From contig CAKPCK010000007.1 in NCBI GenBank assembly GCA_934141555.1, positions 19,385 through 83,384 of the forward strand: a DNA stretch of 64,000 bases, read 5' to 3'. The notes under the pieces were generated by a model. It searched no databases. It was not told where the DNA came from and saw only the letters and a program-made list of their open reading frames with translations. The stretch is from an uncultured Clostridia bacterium (GTDB taxonomy: Bacteria; Bacillota; Clostridia; TANB77; CAG-508). Both the position numbers and the translations under genes were made by a program. Positions 26,226-34,863 of this stretch are shown here, in pieces; the first letter of the stretch is position 1; each line of letters begins with the position of its first letter.

Positions 26226-26258
26226 GCAATTCCAAATAGAAGGGAATAAGATGGAAAT

Positions 26259-26648
26259 ATGGCAGATGTAATTAAAATAATAGGGATAGGTTTACTTGCA
26301 CTAATAATAATTGTAATTCTAAAACAATATAAGCCAGAATTTGCAATATATGTATCAATGATAGCAGGAGTATTAATATTAGTATTAGCAATTCAAAAAC
26401 TAACAGGAATTATTAATTTATTACAATCATTGGCAAATAAAACATATATAAATAAAAGTTTTCTAAGTATTTTACTAAAAATTACAGGAATAGCATTTAT
26501 AACAGAATTTGCTGTAAGTATTTGTTCAGATGCAGGAGAAAAAGCAATAGCAAGTAAAATAGAAATAGGAAGTAAAGTAATAATTATTGCAATGTCAATA
26601 CCAATTATAACGAGTTTATTGGAGCTGGTTATAGAAATTTTACCATAA
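26259..26648 (+). CDS. spoIIIAD: stage III sporulation protein AD
   Basis: A 129-aa protein with three to four membrane segments. It begins MADVIKIIGIGLLALIIIVILKQYKPEFAI, with the SpoIIIAD block LLKITGIAFITEFAVSICSDAGEKAIASKIE. SD GAAGGGAA lies somewhat far upstream, and a 6-codon out-of-frame mini-ORF (ATG 26251) overlaps the start. It lies 33 bases after spoIIIAC. Part of the sporulation feeding-tube complex. Confidence 0.92.
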   Translation: MADVIKIIGIGLLALIIIVILKQYKPEFAIYVSMIAGVLILVLAIQKLTGIINLLQSLANKTYINKSFLSILLKITGIAFITEFAVSICSDAGEKAIASKIEIGSKVIIIAMSIPIITSLLELVIEILP

Positions 26649-26665
26649 ATATACAGGAGAAAAAA

Positions 26666-27871
26666 ATGAATGAATCAATATTAACTTTTAGATGTTATAG
26701 AAAAAAATATAATTTTAGAAAATTAAAAAAATATATAATAATAATGATTATATTCATAAGTATAATTATACCAACTAAAGTATTTGCAGATACAGAAAAT
26801 GAAATAATGAATAGTACACAAGAAAAATTTAATATAAACAACTTTATAAAAGAAGCAGACAAATATACAGGAGACTTCCTTGAAGATGTAAATTTAGGGG
26901 ATATGCTAAATCAAGCAATACAAGGAAAAGTAGATAATAAAACATTATATCAAAAAATATTTAAAATGTTTGGAAAAGAAATAACAGTAAGCTTAAAAAC
27001 ATTAATCAGTATATTAGTAATAATTGTAATTCATGGAATTTTAAAATCAGTAACAGATAATCTAGAAAATAAAAATATATCTCAAATAATTTATTTTGTT
27101 CAATACATATTAATTGTAACGCTTATAATGTCAAATTTTACAGAAATAATAAAAATTGTTAAAAACACAGCAGATGATTTAGTTGGATTTATAAATGTAT
27201 TAATGCCACTATTATTAACATTAATGATGTATACGGGAAGCATAGCAACAACATCATTATTAGAACCAATTATATTATTTGCTATAAATTTTATTGCAAA
27301 TTTAATAAAAAATATATTAATTCCAATTGTTTTAATAATAGTAGTATTTTCAATAATCTCAAAAATTTCAGAAAAAATGCAAATTGAAAAATTATCAAAA
27401 TTTCTAAAATCAAGTGTTGTATGGGTATTAGGAATAGTATTAACAATATTTGTTGGTGTTGTATCATTAGAGGGAACACTAAGTAGTAGTGTTGATGGAA
27501 TAACTGCCAAAACAGCAAAATCTGCAGTTTCAACAATAATACCAGTTGTTGGGAAAGTTTTAGGTGATGTTGTAGATAGTGTATTAGGATGTGGAATTAT
27601 ATTAAAAAATGCAATAGGACTAATAGGTGTAATTATAGTAATAGGAATATGTATAACACCTATTATAAAAATTGCAACAATGTGCATAATGTATAGTTTA
27701 GCATCAGCAGTAGTCCAACCAATAGCAGATGATAAAATAGTAAAAGTATTAGACGAAATGGGAGGAGTATTTAAACTATTATTAGGAATATTATGTTCAT
27801 TATCTGTAATGTTAATAGTTGGAATAACATTAGTTATAAAAATTTCGAATAGTGGGATGATGTATAGATGA
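26666..27871 (+). CDS. spoIIIAE: stage III sporulation protein AE
   Basis: A 401-aa polytopic membrane protein. A cleavable-type signal (about 25-42, ending KVFADTEN) is followed by a soluble part, then about seven hydrophobic segments from 110 to 395. Family words include FLEDVNLGDMLNQAIQGK, LEGTLSSSVDGITAKTAK and VPVVGKVLGDVVDSVLGC-like IPVVGKVLGDVVDSVLGC. SD AGGAGA precedes the ATG. Its stop overlaps the start of spoIIIAF (ATGA), so the two are translationally coupled. Confidence 0.93.
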   Translation: MNESILTFRCYRKKYNFRKLKKYIIIMIIFISIIIPTKVFADTENEIMNSTQEKFNINNFIKEADKYTGDFLEDVNLGDMLNQAIQGKVDNKTLYQKIFKMFGKEITVSLKTLISILVIIVIHGILKSVTDNLENKNISQIIYFVQYILIVTLIMSNFTEIIKIVKNTADDLVGFINVLMPLLLTLMMYTGSIATTSLLEPIILFAINFIANLIKNILIPIVLIIVVFSIISKISEKMQIEKLSKFLKSSVVWVLGIVLTIFVGVVSLEGTLSSSVDGITAKTAKSAVSTIIPVVGKVLGDVVDSVLGCGIILKNAIGLIGVIIVIGICITPIIKIATMCIMYSLASAVVQPIADDKIVKVLDEMGGVFKLLLGILCSLSVMLIVGITLVIKISNSGMMYR

Positions 27872-28362
27872 TAAATTTTTTGAGTTCATGGGCAGAACAA
27901 GTTATATTAGCAGTCATAATTGCTACAATTTTAGAACTTATTTTACCAAATAGTAAAAATAAAAAATATGTTCAAATGGTAATTGGTGTTTATGTATTAT
28001 TTAATATAATATCACCAATTATAAAAAATAAAGAAAAACTAGTATTTAGTGAAATCGATTTAGATAAATATATTACAACATCAACAAAAGTAGAACAATC
28101 ATCAATGGATGCAAGATTAGAAAAAATATATTTAGATGAATTAGAAAATAATATAAAATCAAAATTCAAAAATGCAGGAATAGAAATAATAAAATGTACT
28201 ATAGATGCAGAACTAGATACAACCAAGAAGAATGCAGGAATACATTCAATAGATGTAAAAGTAAAAAATGTTGATGATGAACAGAAAGTTTTAAAACTTA
28301 AACAAGAGATAATTGAAGAATATGAGATAAGTGAGGATAAAATCAAAATTATTATAAAATAA
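27868..28362 (+). CDS. spoIIIAF: stage III sporulation protein AF
   Basis: A 164-aa protein with two N-terminal membrane segments (about 10-26 and 33-50) and an extracytoplasmic alpha/beta domain. The N-terminal MINFLSSWAEQVILAVIIATILELILPNS contains the family block WAEQVILAVI...LPNSKNKKYVQMVIGVYVLF. The later part carries a ring-building-like fold (IKCTIDAELDTTKKNAGIHSIDVKV). It overlaps spoIIIAE by 4 bases. Confidence 0.92.
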   Translation: MINFLSSWAEQVILAVIIATILELILPNSKNKKYVQMVIGVYVLFNIISPIIKNKEKLVFSEIDLDKYITTSTKVEQSSMDARLEKIYLDELENNIKSKFKNAGIEIIKCTIDAELDTTKKNAGIHSIDVKVKNVDDEQKVLKLKQEIIEEYEISEDKIKIIIK

Positions 28363-28381
28363 TTTTAAAAGGAGAATGCTT

Positions 28382-28975
28382 ATGCTAAAGGAATTATTTA
28401 AGAAAAGAGAAGAACAGACAGATCAAAAGAAAAAAATAGAGAATATTGTGGCATTTATAATAATATTAATTATAACAGTATTAATAATAAATAATATGTG
28501 GTCAAAAGATGAAAAGAAAAATACAAATACCACAGGAAAAGTATTAGCTGGAAATGTTGAAAACCAAGTGTCAACTAGTGAAAATACAGATGATTTAGAA
28601 ATGAGATTAGAAAATATTTTAGAAACAATTAATGGAGTAGGAAAAGTAAAAGTTTTATTAAAATATTCTGAAAGTAGTCAAGTTGTAGCAATGTATAATG
28701 AAACAAATTCAGAAAATAAAACTGAAGAAAATGACGGAGATGGAGGAACTAAAAATAGTACAGAAACTGAAACAAAAAGAGAAATTGTATATACAGATGA
28801 AAATGGAACTAGTAAACCAATAACAGAAAAAGTAATAATGCCAGTAATTGAAGGAGCTATAATTACAGCACAAGGAGCTTCAAATGCAAATATAAAGTCA
28901 TCAATAGTTAGTGCAGTAGAAGCGGTTACAGGTCTAGCAATACATAAAATACAAGTATTTGAGATGAAAAATTAA
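28382..28975 (+). CDS. spoIIIAG: stage III sporulation protein AG
   Basis: Forms the large membrane ring of the sporulation channel; 197 aa with one membrane segment (about 20-38), then a Ser/Thr/Asn linker and the ring-building motif LENILETINGVGKVKVLLKYSES. The C-terminal GAIITAQGASNANIKSSIVSAVEAVTGLAIHKIQVFEM is a second RBM half. ATG 28382 fits the SD AAAGGAGAA; ATG 28376 is too close to it. Confidence 0.93.
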   Translation: MLKELFKKREEQTDQKKKIENIVAFIIILIITVLIINNMWSKDEKKNTNTTGKVLAGNVENQVSTSENTDDLEMRLENILETINGVGKVKVLLKYSESSQVVAMYNETNSENKTEENDGDGGTKNSTETETKREIVYTDENGTSKPITEKVIMPVIEGAIITAQGASNANIKSSIVSAVEAVTGLAIHKIQVFEMKN

Positions 28976-29007
28976 GTGAAACTTTTTAATGAAAAAGGAG
29001 GAATAAT

Positions 29008-29625
29008 ATGGATTTGAAAAAAATTAAATTTAAAACAGGTACAGCAGCAATATATGTACTTGCATTAATGTTGGTTGGATTAGGATATTGGAATTATGTC
29101 TCAACAGAATCAAATAATATTCAAACAGTAGCAGAAACTCAAACTGAAAATTCTGAAGATGAGAATTTAGGAGATGCACAATTTGTTAGTAGTAATGATG
29201 TGACATTAGATACCAAATCAACACAAAGTACAGAAACAAGTACTGAAATAGCCAAAACTGAAAGTACCAATAATTCTAATGATTATTATGAAGAATCAAA
29301 ATTACAAAGAGATACAATGTATTCACAAACATTAGAAACATATAAAGAAATGCTTAATAATTCAAATGTATCTGAAGAACAAAAAGCAATAATAACACAA
29401 GAAATTGCAAATGTAAATAAAGAGAAAAATGCAATAATGGTTTGTGAAAATTTAATAACAACAAAAGGATTTTCTAATTGTGTAATTTTTGTAAATACTG
29501 ATAGTGTGAGTGTTGTGGTTGAAGATGATAATTTGAAAAGCGAGGAGATTGCTCAAATTCAAAATATTATTTCAAGAGAAATGAATGCAAAAGTTGAAAA
29601 TATACATATCATGACTAAAAAATAA
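29008..29625 (+). CDS. spoIIIAH: stage III sporulation protein AH
   Basis: Mother-cell partner of SpoIIQ in the engulfment channel; 205 aa. One membrane segment (about 12-28), a disordered Ser/Thr/Asn/Glu linker (35-95), then the SpoIIIAH domain: RDTMYSQTLETYKEMLNNSNVS, ENLITTKGFSNCVIFVNTDSVSVVVE and the final AQIQNIISREMNAKVENIHIM. SD AAAGGAGGAAT precedes the ATG. It is the last gene of the operon and ends at a strong terminator. The partner spoIIQ is not in this window. Confidence 0.94.
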   Translation: MDLKKIKFKTGTAAIYVLALMLVGLGYWNYVSTESNNIQTVAETQTENSEDENLGDAQFVSSNDVTLDTKSTQSTETSTEIAKTESTNNSNDYYEESKLQRDTMYSQTLETYKEMLNNSNVSEEQKAIITQEIANVNKEKNAIMVCENLITTKGFSNCVIFVNTDSVSVVVEDDNLKSEEIAQIQNIISREMNAKVENIHIMTKK

Positions 29626-29684
29626 AATAGAAAAAGAATACTATAAATGGATAACTCCAATATAGTATTCTTTTTCTATTTTAT
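29624..29684. terminator. bidirectional terminator between spoIIIAH and mutS2
   Basis: A perfect 22-bp stem (29624-29645 / 29661-29682), with A-run and T-run on opposite sides, serves both converging genes. It overlaps the mutS2 stop codon. Confidence 0.93.
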
Positions 29685-32030
29685 TTTTAAAGTTACTATT
29701 GTAACACCCATTTCGCCTTCACCAAATGTTCCCATTCTGTAAGAATCAACATATTTATTTGTTTTTAAATATTTATGAATACCATTTCTTAATGCTCCAG
29801 TACCTTTTCCGTGAACGATACGAACAGGAGAAAGTTTTGCCATAAAACAATCATCTAAATATTTATCAACAAGAGGGATAGCTTCATCAACTGTTAAACC
29901 AAGTAAGTTAATCTCAGGACTTACAGATTGTGATTTTAAATTATTTCTACTAGTGTATGAATAATTATTTGTGTTTTTTGATGAAGAAACTTTTTCTTGT
30001 AAATATTTAATATCAACTTTAAGTTTCATTGCACCTATTTGGACTTGTACTTTATCATCTTTAGAAATGTTTGACATTACAATTCCATCAGAATTATAAT
30101 TTGTAACATATACATTTAATCCGGGCTTTATTAGATCTCTTTGAATAGGATGTTTAACTTCAATTTCCTTTTTATCAATTTTTGTATTAGAAATTTTTTC
30201 ATTTAGTTCATTTCTTAATTTATTTGCTTGTGATGCAGATTTGCTAGAGTTTATATCTTTTATAATAGAATCAGCAGTTTCTTTTGCATCTAATAATATT
30301 TGTTTTGCTTCTAGTTTTGCATTTGCAATTAATTCTTTTTCTTTATTAATAACATCAGTATTTTGATGTTTTAAAGATTCTTTTAATTCTTTAGCCTCTT
30401 GTAAAGCTTGAGAAGTAAGTTCTTTTTCTTTTTCAATTTCAGATTTTGAATCATAAATATTTTTTAGTAAATCTTCTAAATTAATAGTTTCTTTATCAAT
30501 CATAGAAGAAGCTCTATTTATAATTTTTTCGTCTAAACCTAATTTTCTACTAATAGCAAAAGCATTACTTTTTCCAGGAATACCAACTAATAATTTATAA
30601 GTAGGGCGAAGGTTTTCTATATCAAATTCAACACTTGCATTTTTGAAATTAGGTGTAACCAAAGCATATTTTTTTAATTCTTGATAATGTGATGTTGAAA
30701 CAACAATTGCACCTAATTCAGAAAAATATTGTAAAATACTTATTGCTAAATTTGCACCTTCTAAAGGGTCTGTACCAGAACCTAATTCATCAACCAAAAT
30801 CAAGCTATTTTCTGTTGCTTGTGAGGTTATTTTTACTATATTACTCATGTGTGATGAGAAAGTACTTAAAGATTCACTAATACTTTGTTCGTCTCCAATA
30901 TCTGCAAATATTTGATCAAATACATAAATACTTGAATGTTCATCAGCTGGGATATTTAATCCACTACAAGCCATCGCAGATAAAAGACCTATTGTTTTTA
31001 AAGTAACTGTTTTTCCACCAGTATTAGGACCTGTTATAATTAGAACATTAAAATCTTTTCCTAATTCTATTGAAGATGGAACAACCTTTTCTTGGTCGAT
31101 TAATGGATGACGAGCATTTATTAAATTTATTTGTTTTTGCTTATTAATTTCAGGAGTAGAACAATTTAAATCAATAGAATAACGTGCTTTTCCAAAAATA
31201 AAATCTAATTTTCCAATAAGTTCAGCATTATTTTGTAATTCTTTCGTATATGGAAAAAGTAATCCACTTAGATTTTGTAAAATTCTTTCAATTTCTTGTT
31301 CTTCTTCAATGTGAAGGTTTGAAAGTTCATTATTTAAATCAAACACAACAAGTGGTTCTATAAAGACTGTTGAGCCACTACTTGATACATCATGAACAAA
31401 TCCTTTTATAGAAGAACGATATTCCTCTTTTACAGGGATTACATATCTACCACTACGAATTGTAACAAGATTTTCTCTCATATATTTTGAATATGTTGAA
31501 GAGTGTAGAATAACATTTAATTTTGCCCTAATATCTTGCTCAATTCTTCTTTCTTTTCTTCTGATGTCTTGTAACTTTGCTGATGCTGTATCTGCTATAT
31601 TATCTTCATCTATAATTGATTTTGCGAATGTTGAAACTATACTTTGATTTACATATAAATCATTAAAATAAGGTTCTAATGCAGAAAAATCTGATGTTGA
31701 TAAAAAATCTTTTGAAAAATATTCTTTTAAATCTTCAGCCATTTGTAAAATATTTTGTAATTCGATTAATGCTTTTATGCTTAAAGAACCACAACCATCT
31801 AATGTTTTTAGATATATAGTAATATCTGCTATTTCGCCAATTGGGGGAGTACTATTTCTTTGAATTAATACAACACCTTGACTTGTTTCGTTTAAGCTTT
31901 TTTGCACTTCTTGCACATCTTGTGATGGACGTAAATTAAAAGCATATTTTTTTCCTAAATATGTTTTGCAAAAATGTGCTATTTTTTCTAATATTTTGTC
32001 ATATTCTAGTTTCTTTAAATTGTTGTTCAT
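29676..32030 (-). CDS. mutS2: MutS2 (ribosome-rescue/anti-recombination ATPase with Smr domain)
   Basis: An 784-aa MutS homologue lacking the mismatch-recognition domain. The family has been linked to suppression of recombination and to splitting collided ribosomes. Domains: core/lever (1-300), ATPase with Walker A LIITGPNTGGKTVTLKTIG (about 325-343), signature SESLSTFSSHMSNI, Walker B SLILVDELGSGTDP, and STSHYQELK. A long coiled coil follows (about 505-620), then KOW-like and Smr domains (700-784: RIVHGKGTGALRNGIHKYL, GTFGEGEMGVT). The usual LDLRG of Smr reads INLLG here. It faces the ORF6N gene across a divergent promoter region. Confidence 0.94.
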   Translation of the reverse strand: MNNNLKKLEYDKILEKIAHFCKTYLGKKYAFNLRPSQDVQEVQKSLNETSQGVVLIQRNSTPPIGEIADITIYLKTLDGCGSLSIKALIELQNILQMAEDLKEYFSKDFLSTSDFSALEPYFNDLYVNQSIVSTFAKSIIDEDNIADTASAKLQDIRRKERRIEQDIRAKLNVILHSSTYSKYMRENLVTIRSGRYVIPVKEEYRSSIKGFVHDVSSSGSTVFIEPLVVFDLNNELSNLHIEEEQEIERILQNLSGLLFPYTKELQNNAELIGKLDFIFGKARYSIDLNCSTPEINKQKQINLINARHPLIDQEKVVPSSIELGKDFNVLIITGPNTGGKTVTLKTIGLLSAMACSGLNIPADEHSSIYVFDQIFADIGDEQSISESLSTFSSHMSNIVKITSQATENSLILVDELGSGTDPLEGANLAISILQYFSELGAIVVSTSHYQELKKYALVTPNFKNASVEFDIENLRPTYKLLVGIPGKSNAFAISRKLGLDEKIINRASSMIDKETINLEDLLKNIYDSKSEIEKEKELTSQALQEAKELKESLKHQNTDVINKEKELIANAKLEAKQILLDAKETADSIIKDINSSKSASQANKLRNELNEKISNTKIDKKEIEVKHPIQRDLIKPGLNVYVTNYNSDGIVMSNISKDDKVQVQIGAMKLKVDIKYLQEKVSSSKNTNNYSYTSRNNLKSQSVSPEINLLGLTVDEAIPLVDKYLDDCFMAKLSPVRIVHGKGTGALRNGIHKYLKTNKYVDSYRMGTFGEGEMGVTIVTLKIK

Positions 32031-32066
32031 TTCTAACTAAATCCTCTTTTCAAATTCAATATATTT

Positions 32067-32095
32067 ATTATGCCACAAATGGTAAGAAAATTCAA
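32067..32095 (-). promoter_or_regulatory. mutS2 promoter
   Basis: Minus strand TTGAAT (32095-32090), 17 bases, CATAAT (32072-32067), 36 bases before the start codon. Confidence 0.65.
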
Positions 32096-32126
32096 GGAAT
32101 ATTATTATAGTTTTAAGAAAAAAAGC

Positions 32127-32155
32127 TTGACATTTTCGAACAAATGTTTTAAAAT
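32127..32155 (+). promoter_or_regulatory. ORF6N gene promoter containing a LexA-like SOS box
   Basis: TTGACA (32127-32132), 17 bases, TAAAAT (32150-32155). The spacer holds CGAACAAATGTTTT (32137-32150), which matches the Firmicute LexA/DinR consensus CGAACRNRYGTTYC at every position but the last. A repressor bound there would sit between -35 and -10. Confidence 0.65.
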
Positions 32156-32186
32156 AGATACAACTTGAAAATAAGGATGTGAAATT

Positions 32187-33080
32187 ATGGAAGAAAATAA
32201 AATAATAATACAAAGGGAATTGTCTATTGAAGATATTAAAAATTTAATATATACAATAAGAGGAAAACAAGTTATGTTAGATAGTGATGTTGCTGATATG
32301 TATTGTTGTGAGACGAAATATGTGAATCGTGTAGTAAAAAGAAATATAGAAAGATTTCCAGAAGAATTCTGTTTTCAATTAAATGAAGAAGAGTTTAAAG
32401 TTTTAAGGTGCCAATTTGTCACCTTAAACGAAAATGGAAGAGGACAACATAGAAAGTATTTACCATATGTTTTTACAGAGCAGGGAATTGCTATGTTATC
32501 TGCTTTGTTGAAAAGTGATATTGCAGTAAAGGTTAGTATAAATATTATGAAAGCATTTATTGAAATGCGAAAATTTTTAATGGATAATGGACAAATATTT
32601 GAAAGATTAACGAAAGTGGAGTACAAACTATTAGAACATGATAAAAAATTTAATGAGGTGTTCAATCAGCTCCAATTAGAAGAAAATATAAAACAAAAAA
32701 TATTTTTTGAAGGACAAATATATGATGCATATAGTCTGATAATTGATATTATAAAAAAAGCAAATAAAAAGATTTTAATAATAGACAATTATATAGATGA
32801 CAGTATTTTAAAAATGCTTGCTAAGAAAAATAACAATGTAGAAGTTGTGATATTGACTTCAGATAAAAGCAATATTCAACAAATTGATATTCAAAAATTT
32901 AATAAAGAATACCTAATATTAAAGGTTGCAAAGACTAATAAATTTCATGATAGATTTATAGTCATAGACAATGGAGAAATGTATCATTTAGGAGCATCAA
33001 TAAAAGATTTAGGAAAAAAGTGTTTTGGAATAAATAAAATTGAAGATGTAGAAATTATAGAAAAGATTATTAACTTATAA
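32187..33080 (+). CDS. ORF6N-domain protein with C-terminal PLD-like domain
   Basis: A 297-aa two-domain protein. Residues 12-130 are an ORF6N (KilA-N-like, phage-associated DNA-binding) domain: IRGKQVMLDSDVADMY, ETKYVNRVVKRNIERFPEEF, YVFTEQGIAMLSALLKSDIA. Residues about 135-170 form a coiled coil. Residues 172-297 look like a phospholipase-D-type fold: ILIIDNYIDDSILKML, then KFHDRFIVIDNGEMYHLGASI, where the HxK of the catalytic HKD motif reads H254-D-R. A single such motif suggests a dimeric nuclease-like or binding domain; catalysis is unproven. SD AAGGATG precedes the ATG. The LexA-like promoter suggests DNA-damage induction. Proteins with this pairing occur in phages and as chromosomal genes. 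Confidence 0.82.
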   Translation: MEENKIIIQRELSIEDIKNLIYTIRGKQVMLDSDVADMYCCETKYVNRVVKRNIERFPEEFCFQLNEEEFKVLRCQFVTLNENGRGQHRKYLPYVFTEQGIAMLSALLKSDIAVKVSINIMKAFIEMRKFLMDNGQIFERLTKVEYKLLEHDKKFNEVFNQLQLEENIKQKIFFEGQIYDAYSLIIDIIKKANKKILIIDNYIDDSILKMLAKKNNNVEVVILTSDKSNIQQIDIQKFNKEYLILKVAKTNKFHDRFIVIDNGEMYHLGASIKDLGKKCFGINKIEDVEIIEKIINL

Positions 33081-33148
33081 AAAATTTCATTTGAATTTTG
33101 TGAAAAAGTATGTAATATTCAAGAGTTTTTATCATAAAATCAATTGAG

Positions 33149-33988
33149 GTGATTGTAATAAAAACATATTATATAGAAAAAATGGATAAGCACAAAATAA
33201 TAGGCAGAAAAATACAATTTGAAAATGATAATATCAAAATATATATTGATTTAGAAAAAGGAAAAAATGCACGAAAATTAGTGAAAAGATTATTATTAAA
33301 TGAAACAAATAATGTTGTGATTGATAAAGAACTTATAACATGTGAAAAATTGATAAATTTATTAAAATCAAATGATATAAAGATATTTGATGGAAAATGG
33401 CTTGAAAAATATTTAATTTTAGATATTTTAGAATATATTATAACTAGAAAACAGATAATAAAAGCTGAAATAGAAATTGCAATAACTGCAAATGAAATCA
33501 CAGATTTATTGATTGAAATGATAAAAATATTATCAAAGCAATATAAAAAATTAATTATTGTTACAAATCATATAGAAAAATTAAGAAAAATAGAAAAAGA
33601 AATTAAAGAAAAAGAAGGCATATTAATAGTTTTATCAAATAATAAAAATAAAAGCCTTTTGAAATCACAAGTTATTATAAATATGGATTTTAATCAAGAG
33701 TTAATTAATCAATATAAAATATATGAAGAAGCAATTATAATAAATGCAGAAGAAAACATAAAAATAGACGCAATTCGTTTTAATGGTATTGTTATAAATG
33801 ACTATGAGATTGAAATTGGAAGAAAAGAATTTATTTGGAGAGAAGGAATTGAAAAATATAGACAAAGAGATTTGATTGAAGCAGAATTATATGTTAGAGA
33901 TACATTTAAAAATATAAGAAAAAAGATACAAAAAAATAATATTAAGATAAAAGAATTATATGGTATAAATGGAATTGTAAAAATATAA
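33149..33988 (+). CDS. uncharacterised 279-aa protein
   Basis: I do not recognise this protein. It is Ile/Lys-rich, without signal or membrane segments. The middle resembles a Rossmann-type alternation of strands and helices: KAEIEIAITANEITDLLIEMI, then KKLIIVTNHIEKLRKIEKEI, EGILIVLSNNKNKSLLKSQVIINMDF and YEEAIIINAEE; it ends with a basic helix (FKNIRKKIQKNNIKIKELYG). GTG 33149 overlaps the SD-like GAGGTGAT, so the true start may be a rare codon nearby or ATG 33182. It follows the ORF6N gene after 68 bases with no terminator, and ends at a shared terminator. A nucleotide- or cofactor-binding role is guesswork. Confidence 0.65.
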   Translation: MIVIKTYYIEKMDKHKIIGRKIQFENDNIKIYIDLEKGKNARKLVKRLLLNETNNVVIDKELITCEKLINLLKSNDIKIFDGKWLEKYLILDILEYIITRKQIIKAEIEIAITANEITDLLIEMIKILSKQYKKLIIVTNHIEKLRKIEKEIKEKEGILIVLSNNKNKSLLKSQVIINMDFNQELINQYKIYEEAIIINAEENIKIDAIRFNGIVINDYEIEIGRKEFIWREGIEKYRQRDLIEAELYVRDTFKNIRKKIQKNNIKIKELYGINGIVKI

Positions 33989-33990
33989 AT

Positions 33991-34030
33991 AAAGAAAATG
34001 CAGAATATGTTTGTTCTGTATTTTCTTTTT
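33991..34030. terminator. bidirectional terminator between the 279-aa gene and the 53-aa gene
   Basis: AAAGAAAATGCAGAA (33991-34005) / TTCTGTATTTTCTTT (34014-34028), one mismatch, T-runs on both sides. Confidence 0.85.
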
Positions 34031-34190
34031 AACATTTATTTAGTAAATCCTTATTAGCTAATATTGTTGCTAAAGAGTCACCTAATTGAGTAAAAATAGC
34101 GGCTAAGACTGCTAATTCTTCATCTTTGTAATTATCAGCAATTAAGCAAGATAAAAAAGATACTAAAGTAACTAGTTCACATGAATTCAT
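34029..34190 (-). CDS. small DUF6774-like protein, 53 aa
   Basis: Minus-strand gene with a good SD (AGGAGAATATT) before the ATG at 34190. The peptide reads MNSCELVTLVSFLSCLIAD, then KDEELAVLAAIFTQLGDSLA, ending LLNKC. This matches a very common small clostridial protein type (MNSCELVTLVS..., ...FTQLGDTLATI), annotated as DUF6774; function unknown. It is hydrophobic in its first half and may associate with membrane. The gene stands opposite all its neighbours and uses the shared terminator. Confidence 0.8.
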   Translation of the reverse strand: MNSCELVTLVSFLSCLIADNYKDEELAVLAAIFTQLGDSLATILANKDLLNKC

Positions 34191-34263
34191 AATATTCTCC
34201 TGAAATACTGTATGTAAAGTATGAAAAAATGTTACTATATGGTAAAAAAATTACTCAAAACCC

Positions 34264-34292
34264 TTGCATTATTTGGAAAAATAGGGTATAAT
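34264..34292 (+). promoter_or_regulatory. promoter of the rimP-nusA-infB operon
   Basis: TTGCAT (34264-34269), 17 bases, TATAAT (34287-34292). Confidence 0.8.
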
Positions 34293-34317
34293 AATAAAGT
34301 ACTAAAAAGAACGGAGA

Positions 34318-34344
34318 AGAGTAGGAACAAATCCTACTCTTTAC
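34318..34344 (+). promoter_or_regulatory. leader hairpin before rimP
   Basis: AGAGTAGGA (34318-34326) / TCCTACTCT (34332-34340), loop ACAAA, followed by TTACTTGT. It could be an attenuator or mRNA-stabilising stem about 20 bases into the transcript; the T-run is weak. Confidence 0.55.
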
Positions 34345-34380
34345 TTGTACCAAAAGTTCATAAAAATAAAAGGAGGGCTT

Positions 34381-34836
34381 ATGGCAAAAATAGAAGAAAA
34401 AGTCGAGCAACTAGTAAAAGATCCAATCGAAAAATTAGGATATAGCTTATATGACGTAGAATATGTAAAAGAAGGACCAGAATATTATTTAAGAATATAT
34501 ATAGATAAAGAATCTGGAATAGACTTAAATGATTGTGAAAAAGTAAGCAATGAGATAAATGAAATATTAGATAAAGCAGATTACATAAAAGAACAATACT
34601 ATTTAGAAGTATCATCACCAGGAATAGAAAGAAGATTAAGAAAAGATAAACACTTAGAACAAAACATTTCAAAAAATGTAGAAATAAAATTATTTAAGAA
34701 AGATAACAATGGAAAAAAAGAATATACAGGAAAGCTAAAAGCATTTAATCAAGAAGAAATAATAATAGAAGCTGATAAAGAAATTACAATAGAAAGAAAA
34801 AATATAGCACAAATAAAAACAATATATGAATGGTAA
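34381..34836 (+). CDS. rimP: ribosome maturation factor RimP
   Basis: A 151-aa factor for 30S subunit maturation. Motifs: KIEEKVEQLVKDPIEKLGYSLYDVEYVKEGPEYYLRIYID is the N-terminal alpha/beta domain (shown as IEKLGYSLYDVEY and YYLRIYID), followed by GIDLNDCEKVSNEINEIL and the strongly conserved YYLEVSSPGIERRL. The C-terminal Sm-like domain spans about 90-150. ATG 34381 follows AAAGGAGG. First gene of the canonical rimP-nusA-ylxR-infB-rbfA run. Confidence 0.95.
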   Translation: MAKIEEKVEQLVKDPIEKLGYSLYDVEYVKEGPEYYLRIYIDKESGIDLNDCEKVSNEINEILDKADYIKEQYYLEVSSPGIERRLRKDKHLEQNISKNVEIKLFKKDNNGKKEYTGKLKAFNQEEIIIEADKEITIERKNIAQIKTIYEW

Positions 34837-34863
34837 ATAAAAAGGAAAGGATGATAAAGAAAA

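Noticed and set aside
27100..27687. 195-aa minus-strand frame inside spoIIIAE
   Set aside because: Antisense shadow of a hydrophobic gene; no SD or promoter.
34221..34445. 74-aa frame overlapping the rimP start
   Set aside because: No SD; it runs over the promoter, leader hairpin and into rimP in another frame.
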